DNA of 64,000 nt from Dermatophilaceae bacterium Sec6.4 (lineage in GTDB: Bacteria > Actinomycetota > Actinomycetes > Actinomycetales > Dermatophilaceae), in NCBI GenBank assembly GCA_039636865.1, contig CP144172.1, positions 1 through 64,000 on the forward strand. Direction: 5' to 3'. Below, in pieces: positions 25,214 to 36,579 of this stretch. Made by a program: the position numbers and the translations under genes. Positions within the stretch are counted from its first letter, which is position 1. The number at the start of each line of letters is the position of its first letter. Below the pieces are notes generated by a model that did no database searches, was not told where the DNA came from, and saw only the letters and a list, made by a program, of their open reading frames with translations.

Positions 25214-25844
25214 AGTGTGCCCGACTGGTCCTGCCCGCGCAGGCACCTGAGCGTTGCGTCACGAAACGATCTGACGTCAATGCTGTGGGGGTTGTGGCGC
25301 GCCGCTCGACTGGGATCGCCTACGACGACCACCCGCTCGACGAGCGGACGGGTGAGGCGACCTGGCCTCGTTCGACAAGCTGCGGCCGCATCGTGAGGCT
25401 CTTCCAGGCGCGGTGACGTGTGGTGGTGCGAGCTGCTGCAAATCGGGCTTCGACCGGTCGTCGCGCTTTCCCGCGACGTAGTAGTCCCACGGCATCGCCG
25501 GGCACTGATTGCTCCCTGCACGACGACAATTCGGGGACTCGTCAGTGATAATTCGGGGACTCGTCAGTGAAGTGGTACTCGATCCCGAAGCCGGCCCAGG
25601 GCCGCGTCGTTCCGCGGCCAACCTGGACTCGGTCGAGAGCGTCCCTCGCGGTGCTCATCGACCGAACAGGCCGGCTGAGCGACGCTCGGATCCGTCAGGT
25701 CTGCGCCGCCCTCGCCGTTGCCGTCGACTGCTCCGACTGAGCCACGGCGATACGCCGGTCAGCGATCCCGTCACGGTCATCCCTGGGCATTGGGTTGTCG
25801 CTGGTCGTAGTCCCCACGGTGGAGTGTTGGGTCTGCTGTGGGGT
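25214..25844. other. 630-base stretch without a convincing gene
   Basis: Several short frames are open but none has a sensible start, composition or known motif. The stretch contains a tandem 22-base duplication (25528-25570) and looks like decayed or non-coding sequence between two opposing transcription units. Confidence 0.5.
25528..25570. repeat. tandem duplication of a 21-base unit
   Basis: AATTCGGGGACTCGTCAGTG followed by A occurs twice, one base (T) apart. No transposase or flanking inverted repeats were found, so it may be a relic end of a mobile element or a simple replication duplication. Confidence 0.7.
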
Positions 25845-26525
25845 TTATGAGGTCAGTCGTGCGTAGATGACGGTGTTGTTGCGGAGGTGACCGGTTTGGG
25901 TGTCGAAGGTGCCCCCGCAGGTGACGAGGCGTAGTTCGGGGCCGGTGGTGTTGGCGTACACGGTGTCGGTCGGGAAGTTGGTTTTGGGGTAACTGGCGGC
26001 CTTGTACACGGTGAACACCAGCACGTGGCCGTTTTGGGTGGCCACCCGCACGGTGGCACCGACCTTGACTTTCGCGAGGTTGTAGAAGGCTGCGGCGCCG
26101 CGAGAGCTGGTGGAGTGTCCGACGATGACCGCCGGCCCGTTCTGGCCGGGCATCGGAGATCCGGTGTACCACCCGGCGTGATCGGCGAGTTTGTCAGTGG
26201 GTACCGCGATGGCCCCAGCGGTCGTGGTTCCCAGACGCAACAGCGTGGACCCTTCGTTGATGCTGGGGATGTCGACCTTGGTCGGCGGTGACGGTTTCGC
26301 GGTGACTGTCGCCTGGGATGGTGCGCGGGAACCTGGGGTCGTCGAGGGAGGAGATGGTTTCGGTGCGGGAACACTTGTGGCTGTGGAGGTGGGCAGGGCT
26401 ATCGCGCCGTTGTGAGGGGGGCGGTGCAGACCCCACACGATCGCGATAGCTCCGACCAGGACCAGACACGCGCACAGCAGCCCGATACCGATAGTGCGGC
26501 TGTGTGCGCGTGTCTGGTCACTCAT
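25845..26525 (-). CDS. class F sortase
   Basis: 226 aa. One N-terminal membrane helix (IGIGLLCACLVLVGAIAIVW), a Pro/Ser/Thr-rich linker to about residue 85, then the sortase beta-barrel. Catalytic residues: His in AVIVGHSTS, Cys in LRLVTCGGTFD, Arg near the C-terminus (HLRNNTVIYARL). The TCGG sequence is typical of actinobacterial class F enzymes. It cleaves and anchors surface proteins to the wall. It is 29 bases downstream of a CHRD-like surface protein gene, its likely substrate. Confidence 0.88.
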   Translation of the reverse strand: MSDQTRAHSRTIGIGLLCACLVLVGAIAIVWGLHRPPHNGAIALPTSTATSVPAPKPSPPSTTPGSRAPSQATVTAKPSPPTKVDIPSINEGSTLLRLGTTTAGAIAVPTDKLADHAGWYTGSPMPGQNGPAVIVGHSTSSRGAAAFYNLAKVKVGATVRVATQNGHVLVFTVYKAASYPKTNFPTDTVYANTTGPELRLVTCGGTFDTQTGHLRNNTVIYARLTS

Positions 26526-26554
26526 GAGTGAACGTCTGTCTTTCTACCTGTTGA

Positions 26555-27427
26555 TCAGACGTTGGTGTGCTTGCGACGGCGCATCAAGAGCACGCCAGCG
26601 CCACCCAGGGCGATCGCTGCCGCGCCGCCAGCCAGGGCAATCGGGCTGCTCGAGTCACTGGTGCTCGCGTAGTCGGTGTTCACTGAACCCTTGGGCATCG
26701 TGCCCATCTGGGAGGCCACCAACTGGCCGCACAGGGTCGGCGCGGTGCCGATCATCGCGAGCTTCTTGGTCGCTCCCGGAAGGGTCACACCCAAGGAGTT
26801 CGGCGTGGTCAGTGAGGCCTTGGGCGCGTTGGCCGGGTTCAGCCCGTGCACCACGATCTCGGCCTTGTTGGCCTTGATGGCCGTCAAGGTGGTCTGGTTG
26901 ATGGTGAAGGTGCGCTGGTAGGTGAAGTTCGCGCCGCCGGGAGCAACGGTCACGTCGGCAGCTGCTGAGGGGTCAGTGGTGCCCTTGACGCTGAGGGTGG
27001 TGCCGATCGCCCCGTAGTTGGGGATCCCCTCTTTGACGCTGACAACACCGTTCTTGTCAGTGTCGTCCGCGACGGTCGGGCAGGTGCCCTGACCATTGAT
27101 GTGGATGTGCTGCACGTGCGGGAACGGTGCACCAGCAAAGGCTGCCGGGATCCCCAACGCGGCCAACGTCTTCGTGTCAGTGGGCAACTTGTCCGCGAGA
27201 CCGGACACGTGCTCGGTGACGGTGGCCTGGTCCCCCTTGATGGAGATCATGACCTTCCCAGAAACCGAGCCCGCCGGAGCGTTCGGCGTCACCGCAGCCA
27301 ACGTGGCCTGGTAAGTGGTCGTGCCAGAGGTTCCCGCAGCATGAGCGGCAGGTGCACTGATCCCCAGGGCAGCAACACACGCCGCGATCGGCACAGCAGA
27401 CAGCAAAACCTTGTTCTTCTTTCGCAT
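26555..27427 (-). CDS. CHRD-like secreted surface protein with C-terminal anchor helix
   Basis: 290 aa from ATG 27427 (AAGGAAG upstream). Signal peptide 1-30 ending AAHA. The middle has a CHRD-like fold: SVSGKVMISIKGDQATVTEH, FPHVQHIHINGQGTCPT and IVVHGLNPANAPKA, where the HVQHIHI histidines are a CHRD hallmark. The C-terminus carries a membrane helix (PIALAGGAAAIALGGAGVLL) and MRRRKH, the shape of a sortase substrate tail, but no LPxTG precedes it; the residues there are ASTSDSSS. Same operon as the class F sortase downstream. Confidence 0.82.
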   Translation of the reverse strand: MRKKNKVLLSAVPIAACVAALGISAPAAHAAGTSGTTTYQATLAAVTPNAPAGSVSGKVMISIKGDQATVTEHVSGLADKLPTDTKTLAALGIPAAFAGAPFPHVQHIHINGQGTCPTVADDTDKNGVVSVKEGIPNYGAIGTTLSVKGTTDPSAAADVTVAPGGANFTYQRTFTINQTTLTAIKANKAEIVVHGLNPANAPKASLTTPNSLGVTLPGATKKLAMIGTAPTLCGQLVASQMGTMPKGSVNTDYASTSDSSSPIALAGGAAAIALGGAGVLLMRRRKHTNV

Positions 27428-27884
27428 GATGAGCTTCCTTCTTCCACACGTGACGACAAGGCAAACGCCCCACCGACTGTTGCGCATATTACGTCGCGCC
27501 CAGCAACCTAGATCGTGCGCGCCGGACATTCCCCGACCAACCAGACACCATCGGCTGCGTTACCGGCGTTGATTTACCCACCGGCCCTGGCACATTTGGC
27601 ACAGGTCGCCCGTGGCGTTGGGCCACGGGCCACCCCAAGGATGTCCATCATGTCGAACGAACATCAGTGATTCGGAACACCCCAGAACCTGGATTGGATC
27701 ACTATAAAAAATTCTCTAGACCAACGGCGCGGACCACCCGGTGACCCAGGTGAATCCGCCGACACCCGCGCCCCACGGTACGAGGGGCGGTCTGGCTGGC
27801 GGGCGAGGTCCCCATCTGTGCGCCCGAGGGTGACGAACTCCTGCCGACAGAGTTCTCCGCCCCCCGCTGACAGGACGTACCCAG
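27428..27884. other. 457-base intergenic region between divergent genes
   Basis: Holds the promoter of the CHRD-like gene on the left, a 9-bp hairpin (27608-27630), an AT-rich run (CACTATAAAAAATTCTCTAGA, 27700-27720) and the leader of the second cupredoxin. No gene of its own is seen. Confidence 0.5.
27608..27630. terminator. 9-bp hairpin in the intergenic region
   Basis: GCCCGTGGC-gttgg-GCCACGGGC is a perfect stem with a five-base loop. It lies upstream of both flanking genes, so it may be a regulatory structure or an orphan terminator rather than the end of either gene. Confidence 0.35.
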
Positions 27885-28355
27885 ATGACCACTTCACGAA
27901 CAGCAGGTGCGATCGCCGCGACCTGCAGTATCTTCCTGCTCGGCGCTTGTGGCAGCGGCAGCACTGCCGCACCCAGCACCTCGTCGTCGGTGAGTGCCTC
28001 CCCCGCCGCGCCTACGACCAGCACGGGCACCAGTAGCGCGTCGACGCCCTCGGGTACGTCGACACCCTCAGCGGGTAGCTCCACCGCTGCGGCCGCGCCG
28101 GCCGCGGCGGCGAAGATCACCATCAAGGACTTCAAGTATCAGGTGCCGACCAGTGTCAAACCTGGCGCGACGATCGCCGTGGCCAACTCCGACGCCGTGG
28201 ACCACACCGTCACCTCCGACACGAAAGGACTGTTCGACGCGGTCATTCCCGGCAGTGGGGGCACCCACACCATCACCGCACCGACCAAACCGGGCAAATA
28301 CCCATTCCACTGCACCTACCACTCCAACATGCATGGCGTACTGGTCGTGTCGTGA
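27885..28355 (+). CDS. cupredoxin (plastocyanin-like) lipoprotein, second copy
   Basis: 156 aa. Lipobox LLGAC after a short signal peptide, a 50-residue Ser/Thr/Ala/Pro linker, then a type 1 copper domain with His (VDHTVTSD), Cys (YPFHCTYH), His and Met (NMHGVLVVS). It shares almost the entire C-terminal domain with the protein at 5535-5993. Unlike that one it stands alone, without the coupled membrane protein. Expected outside the cytoplasmic membrane. The upstream AT-rich tract differs from the palindrome of copy 1, so regulation may differ. Confidence 0.9.
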   Translation: MTTSRTAGAIAATCSIFLLGACGSGSTAAPSTSSSVSASPAAPTTSTGTSSASTPSGTSTPSAGSSTAAAAPAAAAKITIKDFKYQVPTSVKPGATIAVANSDAVDHTVTSDTKGLFDAVIPGSGGTHTITAPTKPGKYPFHCTYHSNMHGVLVVS

Positions 28356-28480
28356 GTAGGTCCTTGTGGAATCAATCACCGCGTTGGCCGTAGCTCTCCT
28401 CGAGTGCCGCGGACCGGACTGATTCGACCGCAGCAGGTCGAGTATCCAAACCGCTGGGCTGCATACCTGAAGGACGAGAG

Positions 28481-28553
28481 AGCCGCTTATCGGAGTCGAA
28501 CCGATGACCTATTCATTACGAGTGAATTGCTCTACCGACTGAGCTAAAGCGGC
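28481..28553 (-). tRNA. tRNA-Thr (anticodon CGT)
   Basis: A 73-base cloverleaf on the minus strand: acceptor GCCGCTT/AAGCGGC, D arm GCTCAGTCGGTAGAGC, anticodon arm TTCA-CTCGTAA-TGAA with anticodon CGT, T arm ATCGG-TTCGACT-CCGAT. The CCA end is not encoded. It separates the accessory left part of the window from the conserved core block. Confidence 0.95.
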
Positions 28554-28665
28554 GTGCGGTCGCGGTCGGCCTGAGCACAGCACGGGCCGCTCGAACGCGC
28601 CGCCGAGTATAGCCAGCAGCGCGCCTATCGCCCGAATCGAGCACCTGAAGGGTGACCCGCAGCGC

Positions 28666-30195
28666 TCAGCAGCGGGCGCCACCCGGCGGGACGGCGCCCC
28701 GCAGCAGATAGGCGTCCACCGTGTTGTTCACACAAGCGGACCTCCCGTATGCCGTGTGACCGTCGCCGTTGTAGGTCAGCAGGTGACCGTTGCTGAGCTC
28801 AGTCGCCAACCGCTGACTCCACTCGAACGGCGTGGCCGGATCACGCGTCGTACCCAGCACCAGGATCGGCCCGGAGCCCGCCGCCGTGATGCGGTGCGCC
28901 GTACCCGTCGCCTTGACCGGCCACTCCCCGCAGGTCAGACCCGACCACCCGAGGTAGGCACCCCACGTGGGCGCGAACGTGGCGAACGATTTCGCATCCT
29001 GCGCATAGCTGCTCAGCGACGGGTTGGACGGCTGGTCCAGACAATTCACCGCGCTACCGGCCTGCATGATGTTGCCCGCGTAACTGCCGTCGGAGTTCCG
29101 GTCGGCATACTGGTCGGCCAGGCCCATCATCGGGGTCCCGTCGCCCGCGAATGCCGCCTTGAACGCGGCCGTCAGCACCGGCCACGACCCCTTGTCGTAC
29201 ATTGCCTCGGCGACGCCGATCGAGGCCCAGCCCTCGGTCAACGCCCGCACGTCACCCTCACCCTTGACCGGGAGCGGCGTGCCGTCGACCTGCTTCAGAA
29301 ACGCCCTGATGCGCGCCATCCCTGCATCCACGCTGCCGCCGAGCAGACATGACCCCGACGACACGCAGTTGGCGACGTAGGCCCTGGTCGCCGTCTCGAA
29401 ACCCTTCGCCTGCCCCTGCGCGACCTGCTCCGACGTCAGGTCCGGCGGGACCACCCCGTCCAGCACCATCCGACCGACCTTCGCGGGGAACAGCCCGGCG
29501 TACGTCGACCCGATCAGCGTGCCGTAGGACTTACCCAGGTAGTCCAGCTTCGCGCTGCCGAGCGCGGCCCGCAGGATGTCCACGTCCTTGGCGACCTCGA
29601 CCGTCGAGACATGCCCGAGCAGCGGACCGGCATGCGCGACGCAGGCAGCACCGAACGCCTTCGCCGTCGCTGCGGCCGAGCGCTCCTCGGCGGGATCGTC
29701 CGGCGTGGGGTCAGCGCCAAGGATCTTGTCCAGCTGCCCGTCCCCCACGCAGGTAATCGGTTCCGAGCGCTGCACGCCGCGGGGGTCGAACCCCACGACG
29801 TCGTAGGACTTGCGGATCGCACCGGTCACGATTTGATTGGCAGCTGCGGCGTAGTCGTACCCCGACCCGCCCGGCCCGCCCGGGTTGACCACCAGTGACC
29901 CCCTACGTTTACCGGTGGCCGGCACCTTATCGACCGCCAATTTCACCGTCACGCCATCCGGTTTTGCGTAATCCAGTGGCACGCTCAGGGTGGCGCACCG
30001 CACGTCGCCGCACTTCTTCCAGGCCAACGTCTGGCGGTAGAACTTCGCCAGCCCGGGCGACGGCGCGGCGGTCACCGAGGCCGGCACCGACGTCGGCGCA
30101 TCGCCCGACGAGCTACTCCCACTGCATCCGGCCAACCCGAGCGAGACCGCAGCTGTGAACGCCACCACGCCGTAGGACGCCTGACCCCGGTTCAT
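28666..30195 (-). CDS. TAP/SlpD-like alpha/beta-hydrolase lipoprotein
   Basis: 509 aa. Signal peptide with lipobox LAGC, then a Ser-rich linker. Catalytic triad: nucleophile GKSYGT (Ser in the G-x-S-x-G elbow), Asp in TTRDPATPFEW and His in GDGHTAYG. NPGGPGGSGYD forms the oxyanion region, and CGEWPVKATG belongs to the TAP-like C-terminal domain. Family members are secreted tripeptidyl aminopeptidases or related hydrolases of actinobacteria. Its start overlaps the holB stop by four bases, so it is co-translated with holB and tmk upstream. Confidence 0.9.
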   Translation of the reverse strand: MNRGQASYGVVAFTAAVSLGLAGCSGSSSSGDAPTSVPASVTAAPSPGLAKFYRQTLAWKKCGDVRCATLSVPLDYAKPDGVTVKLAVDKVPATGKRRGSLVVNPGGPGGSGYDYAAAANQIVTGAIRKSYDVVGFDPRGVQRSEPITCVGDGQLDKILGADPTPDDPAEERSAAATAKAFGAACVAHAGPLLGHVSTVEVAKDVDILRAALGSAKLDYLGKSYGTLIGSTYAGLFPAKVGRMVLDGVVPPDLTSEQVAQGQAKGFETATRAYVANCVSSGSCLLGGSVDAGMARIRAFLKQVDGTPLPVKGEGDVRALTEGWASIGVAEAMYDKGSWPVLTAAFKAAFAGDGTPMMGLADQYADRNSDGSYAGNIMQAGSAVNCLDQPSNPSLSSYAQDAKSFATFAPTWGAYLGWSGLTCGEWPVKATGTAHRITAAGSGPILVLGTTRDPATPFEWSQRLATELSNGHLLTYNGDGHTAYGRSACVNNTVDAYLLRGAVPPGGARC

Positions 30196-31340
30196 CGCCG
30201 GGCTTCCTTGTGCTGCAGGGAGATCGCCATCGATTCCAGCGCGAGCAGTGGCGGCACCGCCGCCTCGATCCGGGTGCGCGCCACTCCGATCGCATCCATC
30301 GCGAGCAGCAACTGCTCCGGGGTATGACTGCCCGCGACGGCCCGCACCTGCTCCCCCAGATCGGCGTTGACCAGCTCCACCGGCGCCCCGGTCGCCACCA
30401 TCAGGGCATCACGGTAGATCGAGAGCAGATCGACCAGCGCCCGGTCCACGACATCGCGCCCGAATCGGGTGGCGCGGGTCTTCTGCTCCTTCTCCAAGGC
30501 CGACACCTGCGATCGGACGTGCGGCGGCTGGGCACGCGCCGTCGGGTCGGCGCCGAGCTGCTCCATCAGCCGGGTCCGCTCGGCAGCGTCCCGATCTGCC
30601 GACGCAGAGCTGCTCTCCTGGCCGGCGATCGCGGCGAGTGCCGCGGCCGCGGTCATCGCGCTACCCAGATCGTGGATCCCCCCGGCGTACCCCAAGGTCT
30701 TACGGCGCCGCTCACGCGCCTGATCGTCCCTGGCCAACCGCAGCGCGAACCCGACATGCGACTGAGCCGCACGAGCACAGTCCAGTGCCAGCTGCGGGTC
30801 GATTCCGTCGCGGCGAACGAGCAACTCCCCCACGGCCTGTGGCGACGGGGTCCGCAGCCGCACGTGCCGCGAGCGGCTGCGGATGGTGATGATGACGTCT
30901 TCCAGCGACGGCGCGCAGAGCAGCCACACCGTTCGCGACACAGGCTCTTCCAGCGCTTTGAGCAACGCGTCTGCGGCACGCTCGGTCAGCCGGTCGACAT
31001 CCTCGATGACGATGACCCGCCACGCGCCCACCGAGGGCCGCGCCTGAGCGAGCACCGCCAGCTCGCGCGCCTGCCGCACCTGAATCGACAGACCGGCGGT
31101 CGAGACGATCTCCACATCCGCGTGGGTGCCGTCCAACGCCGTACGGCATTCGTGACACTCCCCGCACCCCTGTGTAGGGCACTCCAGCGCGGCAGCGAAT
31201 GCCCTTGCCGCAGTTGAACGCCCAGATCCTGGCGGCCCGGTCAACAGCCAGCCGTGGGTCATCGCTGCGGGATCGCGCACCGCGTTGCGCAGCGCCTCGA
31301 CAACGGTCGGCTGATCGACAATCTGATCCCACACGCTCAT
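30192..31340 (-). CDS. holB: DNA polymerase III delta-prime subunit
   Basis: 382 aa. MSVWDQIVDQPTVVEALRNA is the usual actinobacterial start. P-loop GPPGSGRSTAARAF has Arg in place of the catalytic Lys, as often seen in non-hydrolysing delta-prime subunits. The zinc module follows with four cysteines (ECPTQGCGECHECRT). RVIVIEDVDRLTERAADALLK is the Walker B/sensor region. It acts in the clamp-loader complex. Overlaps tmk and the hydrolase gene by four bases each. Confidence 0.92.
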   Translation of the reverse strand: MSVWDQIVDQPTVVEALRNAVRDPAAMTHGWLLTGPPGSGRSTAARAFAAALECPTQGCGECHECRTALDGTHADVEIVSTAGLSIQVRQARELAVLAQARPSVGAWRVIVIEDVDRLTERAADALLKALEEPVSRTVWLLCAPSLEDVIITIRSRSRHVRLRTPSPQAVGELLVRRDGIDPQLALDCARAAQSHVGFALRLARDDQARERRRKTLGYAGGIHDLGSAMTAAAALAAIAGQESSSASADRDAAERTRLMEQLGADPTARAQPPHVRSQVSALEKEQKTRATRFGRDVVDRALVDLLSIYRDALMVATGAPVELVNADLGEQVRAVAGSHTPEQLLLAMDAIGVARTRIEAAVPPLLALESMAISLQHKEARR

Positions 31341-31963
31341 CTCGCAGTACCCACAGAGGCGGCCAGCCGGTCACAGATCAATGCGGTGACTTCGGTCGGC
31401 GGCAGCGTCGCATCGAGCACGAGGTAGCGCCCGGCCTCGGCCGCGGCGAGCTCCAGGAACCGGGCGCGCACCCGGTCGTGAAAATGCGCGGCTTCCTGCT
31501 CCAACCGGTCCCCGCCCGGCCCGCGGCGCGCCAGCCCGATAGCCGGATCGAGATCGAGCAGGATCGTCAGATCCGGCAGGAGACCATCGGTCGCCCAGGC
31601 GGACAAACCGGCGATCTCGCGAGCGTCCAGGTCACGACCGGCGCCCTGGTAGGCAATCGAGGAGTCCTGGTACCGGTCCGCCAGGACGATGGCCCCGCGC
31701 GCAAGGGCGGGGCGCACCACGGACTGCACGTGATGCGCCCGATCGGCGGCGAAGATCAACGCCTCCGCGCGCGCAGCGACGTGCTCTCCGTGCAGCACGA
31801 GCTCGCGCAGCGCGGACCCGAGCGCGGTACCACCGGGCTCCCTGGTCACCACGACCTCTTGATCGCCACCGTCGAGCCAGGCCCGCACGGCATTGATCTG
31901 AGTGGATTTGCCCACCCCGTCTCCCCCTTCGAAGACGACGAAAATCCCGGTGGGCGGTGGCAT
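31337..31963 (-). CDS. tmk: thymidylate kinase
   Basis: 208 aa. P-loop FEGGDGVGKSTQ near residue 10, the DR motif VLADRYQDSSIAYQG, and the LID-like RRGPGGDRLEQE region match dTMP kinase of the long bacterial type. It phosphorylates dTMP to dTDP for DNA synthesis. No Shine-Dalgarno is present; TAGGCT lies seven bases before the ATG, which suggests a leaderless mRNA. First gene of the tmk-holB-hydrolase operon. Confidence 0.94.
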   Translation of the reverse strand: MPPPTGIFVVFEGGDGVGKSTQINAVRAWLDGGDQEVVVTREPGGTALGSALRELVLHGEHVAARAEALIFAADRAHHVQSVVRPALARGAIVLADRYQDSSIAYQGAGRDLDAREIAGLSAWATDGLLPDLTILLDLDPAIGLARRGPGGDRLEQEAAHFHDRVRARFLELAAAEAGRYLVLDATLPPTEVTALICDRLAASVGTAR

Positions 31964-31970
31964 GACGATG

Positions 31971-31976
31971 AGCCTA
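31971..31976 (-). promoter_or_regulatory. -10 box (TAGGCT) of a leaderless tmk transcript
   Basis: TAGGCT is seven bases from the tmk ATG at 31963, leaving no room for a leader. It fits TANNNT. Confidence 0.5.
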
Positions 31977-32041
31977 GGTCACCGTCATGACAACCCACCG
32001 GGACGCCGTCATCGACCGCAGATACGTGGGGAACTGTTCGG

Positions 32042-32758
32042 TTACTTCCAGGCAAAGGACTGCGGGTAGCTGTCGTACTCCACCCCGGACACCTTGGCGC
32101 CCGTGATCTGGAAGGGAATGCAGGTGTCCTGCGACTTCCCCACGGGGATGACGTCGTAGTCATGGTTGTTTTCGCACCCGGGGACCGATGAGAAGAAGGT
32201 CTTGCCCTTCTGGCCGGCGCCGAACGTGGGGTGGAACTCGTACTGGTTGATGTCCGAGGCGTTTACCTTGCCCGCGCCGGTGCCGCCGCCCATGTTCGCG
32301 TAGTTGGCCATCAGGAAATAGACGGTTCCACCCGATTTGGCGATATTCCCGCCGTATACCGAGTCGGGCGCGACGACCAATTTCGTGGGCGTCATGCAGA
32401 CGGTGGTCTTGTTGCTGTCCAGGAACACTGCCGGCTGACCGATCTTGAAGGTGGCCGTGTCCGGGCTCAGCTTGGTGGTGCACCCGGCGGGCAGCGCGCC
32501 GCTGGCCTGCGGCGTCGAGCCGTCCGACGGGCTGGCCGAGGTTGATGAACTCGACGAGCTCGACGTCGAGGTGTCCGACGGCGCACTAGAACTCGTAGAG
32601 CTGCTGGGCGACGACGAGGACGACGTCGGCACAGAACTGGTCGACGTGCTGCTGGGTGCCGCGACGGACGGGGCGCTGCCCGGGCCGCACGCCGCGAGGC
32701 CGAGTACGGCACTCGTGCTCAACGATGCGATGGCGACGCGGGCGAGAGTGATGCGCAT
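32042..32758 (-). CDS. Ser/Thr-rich lipoprotein, tandem paralogue A
   Basis: 238 aa. Signal peptide with lipobox LAAC (residues 21-24), a Ser/Thr-rich stretch to about residue 80, then a folded domain beginning LPAGCTTKLSPDTATFKIGQ and ending in SFAWK, with Cys residues in TTVCMTPTK, VPGCENNHDYD and DTCIPFQ that could form disulphides. I do not recognise the family. The neighbour at 32847-33542 is clearly related (AGKSQDTCI, GQKGKTF, ASDINQ), so this is a tandem duplication. Surface location likely; function unknown. Confidence 0.8.
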   Translation of the reverse strand: MRITLARVAIASLSTSAVLGLAACGPGSAPSVAAPSSTSTSSVPTSSSSSPSSSTSSSAPSDTSTSSSSSSSTSASPSDGSTPQASGALPAGCTTKLSPDTATFKIGQPAVFLDSNKTTVCMTPTKLVVAPDSVYGGNIAKSGGTVYFLMANYANMGGGTGAGKVNASDINQYEFHPTFGAGQKGKTFFSSVPGCENNHDYDVIPVGKSQDTCIPFQITGAKVSGVEYDSYPQSFAWK

Positions 32759-32846
32759 GAAATTCCCCTTTGGTGGTCAATGTTGTGGATCCGACGGTCG
32801 GCCCGGTCGAACGGTTCCCGCATTGCGCACCAACTGTGTCGATCCG

Positions 32847-33542
32847 TTACTTCCAGAGGTAGCGGACCGTGTAGTTGTTGTAGAGCACGGACGTGGCTTT
32901 GGGGCCACTCACCTGGTAGATGATGCAGGTGTCCTGGGACTTGCCGGCTGGGATCGTGTTGTAGTCGCCCTTGTGCTCGCAGCCGGGCACGGAGCCGTAG
33001 AAGGTCTTGCCCTTCTGGCCGCTGGCGACGACCGGGTGCAGCTGCAGCTGGTTGATGTCGGATGCTTTGACCGGCTTGGTGCCACCGCCCACGTAGCCGT
33101 AATTGACGTCGAGGAAGTAGACGGTCCCGTTGGTCTTGGTGAGAGTGCCCTCGTACACCGCATCCGGCGCCACCGTCAGCTTGGTCGGTGTCATACACAC
33201 GGTGGCATCGTTACGGTCCTTGAAGACAGCCGGCTGGCCGATCTTCAGGTCGGCGGTCTTCGGGCTCACCTTCGAGGCGCAGCCCGACGGCAATGCACCG
33301 CTCGCCTGAGGCGAGGAGTCGCTCGAACTAGAGCTGGACGTCGACGTTTCCGACGGGGTGCTGGAGCTGGACGGGGTGCTGGAGCTGGACGTGCTGCTGG
33401 GCGTCTGCGACGTGGAGGTCGAGGACGGCGCGCCGGTGGCCTGCGAAACCGACGGTGCGGAGCCGCCCCCGCAGGCCGCGAGGCCCAGGACGGCGGTCGC
33501 GCTCAGCGAAACGGTGACGACGCGGGCAAAAGTGGTGCGCAT
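32847..33542 (-). CDS. Ser/Thr-rich lipoprotein, tandem paralogue B
   Basis: 231 aa. Same plan as the downstream gene: lipobox LAAC, low-complexity Ser/Thr linker, then LPSGCASKVSPKTADLKIGQ, ATVCMTPTKLTVAPDAVYEG, GQKGKTFYGSVPGCEHKGDY and the final VRYLWK. The two copies share cysteine positions and most of the domain but differ strongly in the linker. Between them lie 88 bases. The domain family is not known to me. Confidence 0.8.
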   Translation of the reverse strand: MRTTFARVVTVSLSATAVLGLAACGGGSAPSVSQATGAPSSTSTSQTPSSTSSSSTPSSSSTPSETSTSSSSSSDSSPQASGALPSGCASKVSPKTADLKIGQPAVFKDRNDATVCMTPTKLTVAPDAVYEGTLTKTNGTVYFLDVNYGYVGGGTKPVKASDINQLQLHPVVASGQKGKTFYGSVPGCEHKGDYNTIPAGKSQDTCIIYQVSGPKATSVLYNNYTVRYLWK

Positions 33543-33638
33543 GGAGGGTCCCTTCGATGGTCTGAATTACCGGTCTGACGACCGGAACGGCCAGTCGGTT
33601 CCCAGGATAAAGACATTTACCATCCAGGTTGGGCGCCC

Positions 33639-36458
<2,820 letters not shown>

Positions 36459-36579
36459 GGGGCGCTCCTTGAGTTGATCGTGCCCAGGTGCAGTGGATTC
36501 GTCACCGCTTGGACCTCGGGCGATACGCACGGTAGCCGGTCCGACCTGGACATTGGCTGCGGACCCCCGGCCCGGCGCG

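Noticed and set aside
25214..25844. several short ORFs in the gene-less stretch
   Set aside because: No starts with ribosome sites, no family motif, and Arg/Pro/Ser-rich shadow composition.
30210..31217. 335-codon plus-strand ORF antisense to holB
   Set aside because: It is a shadow of holB, with no ribosome site and Arg/His/Gln-rich composition.
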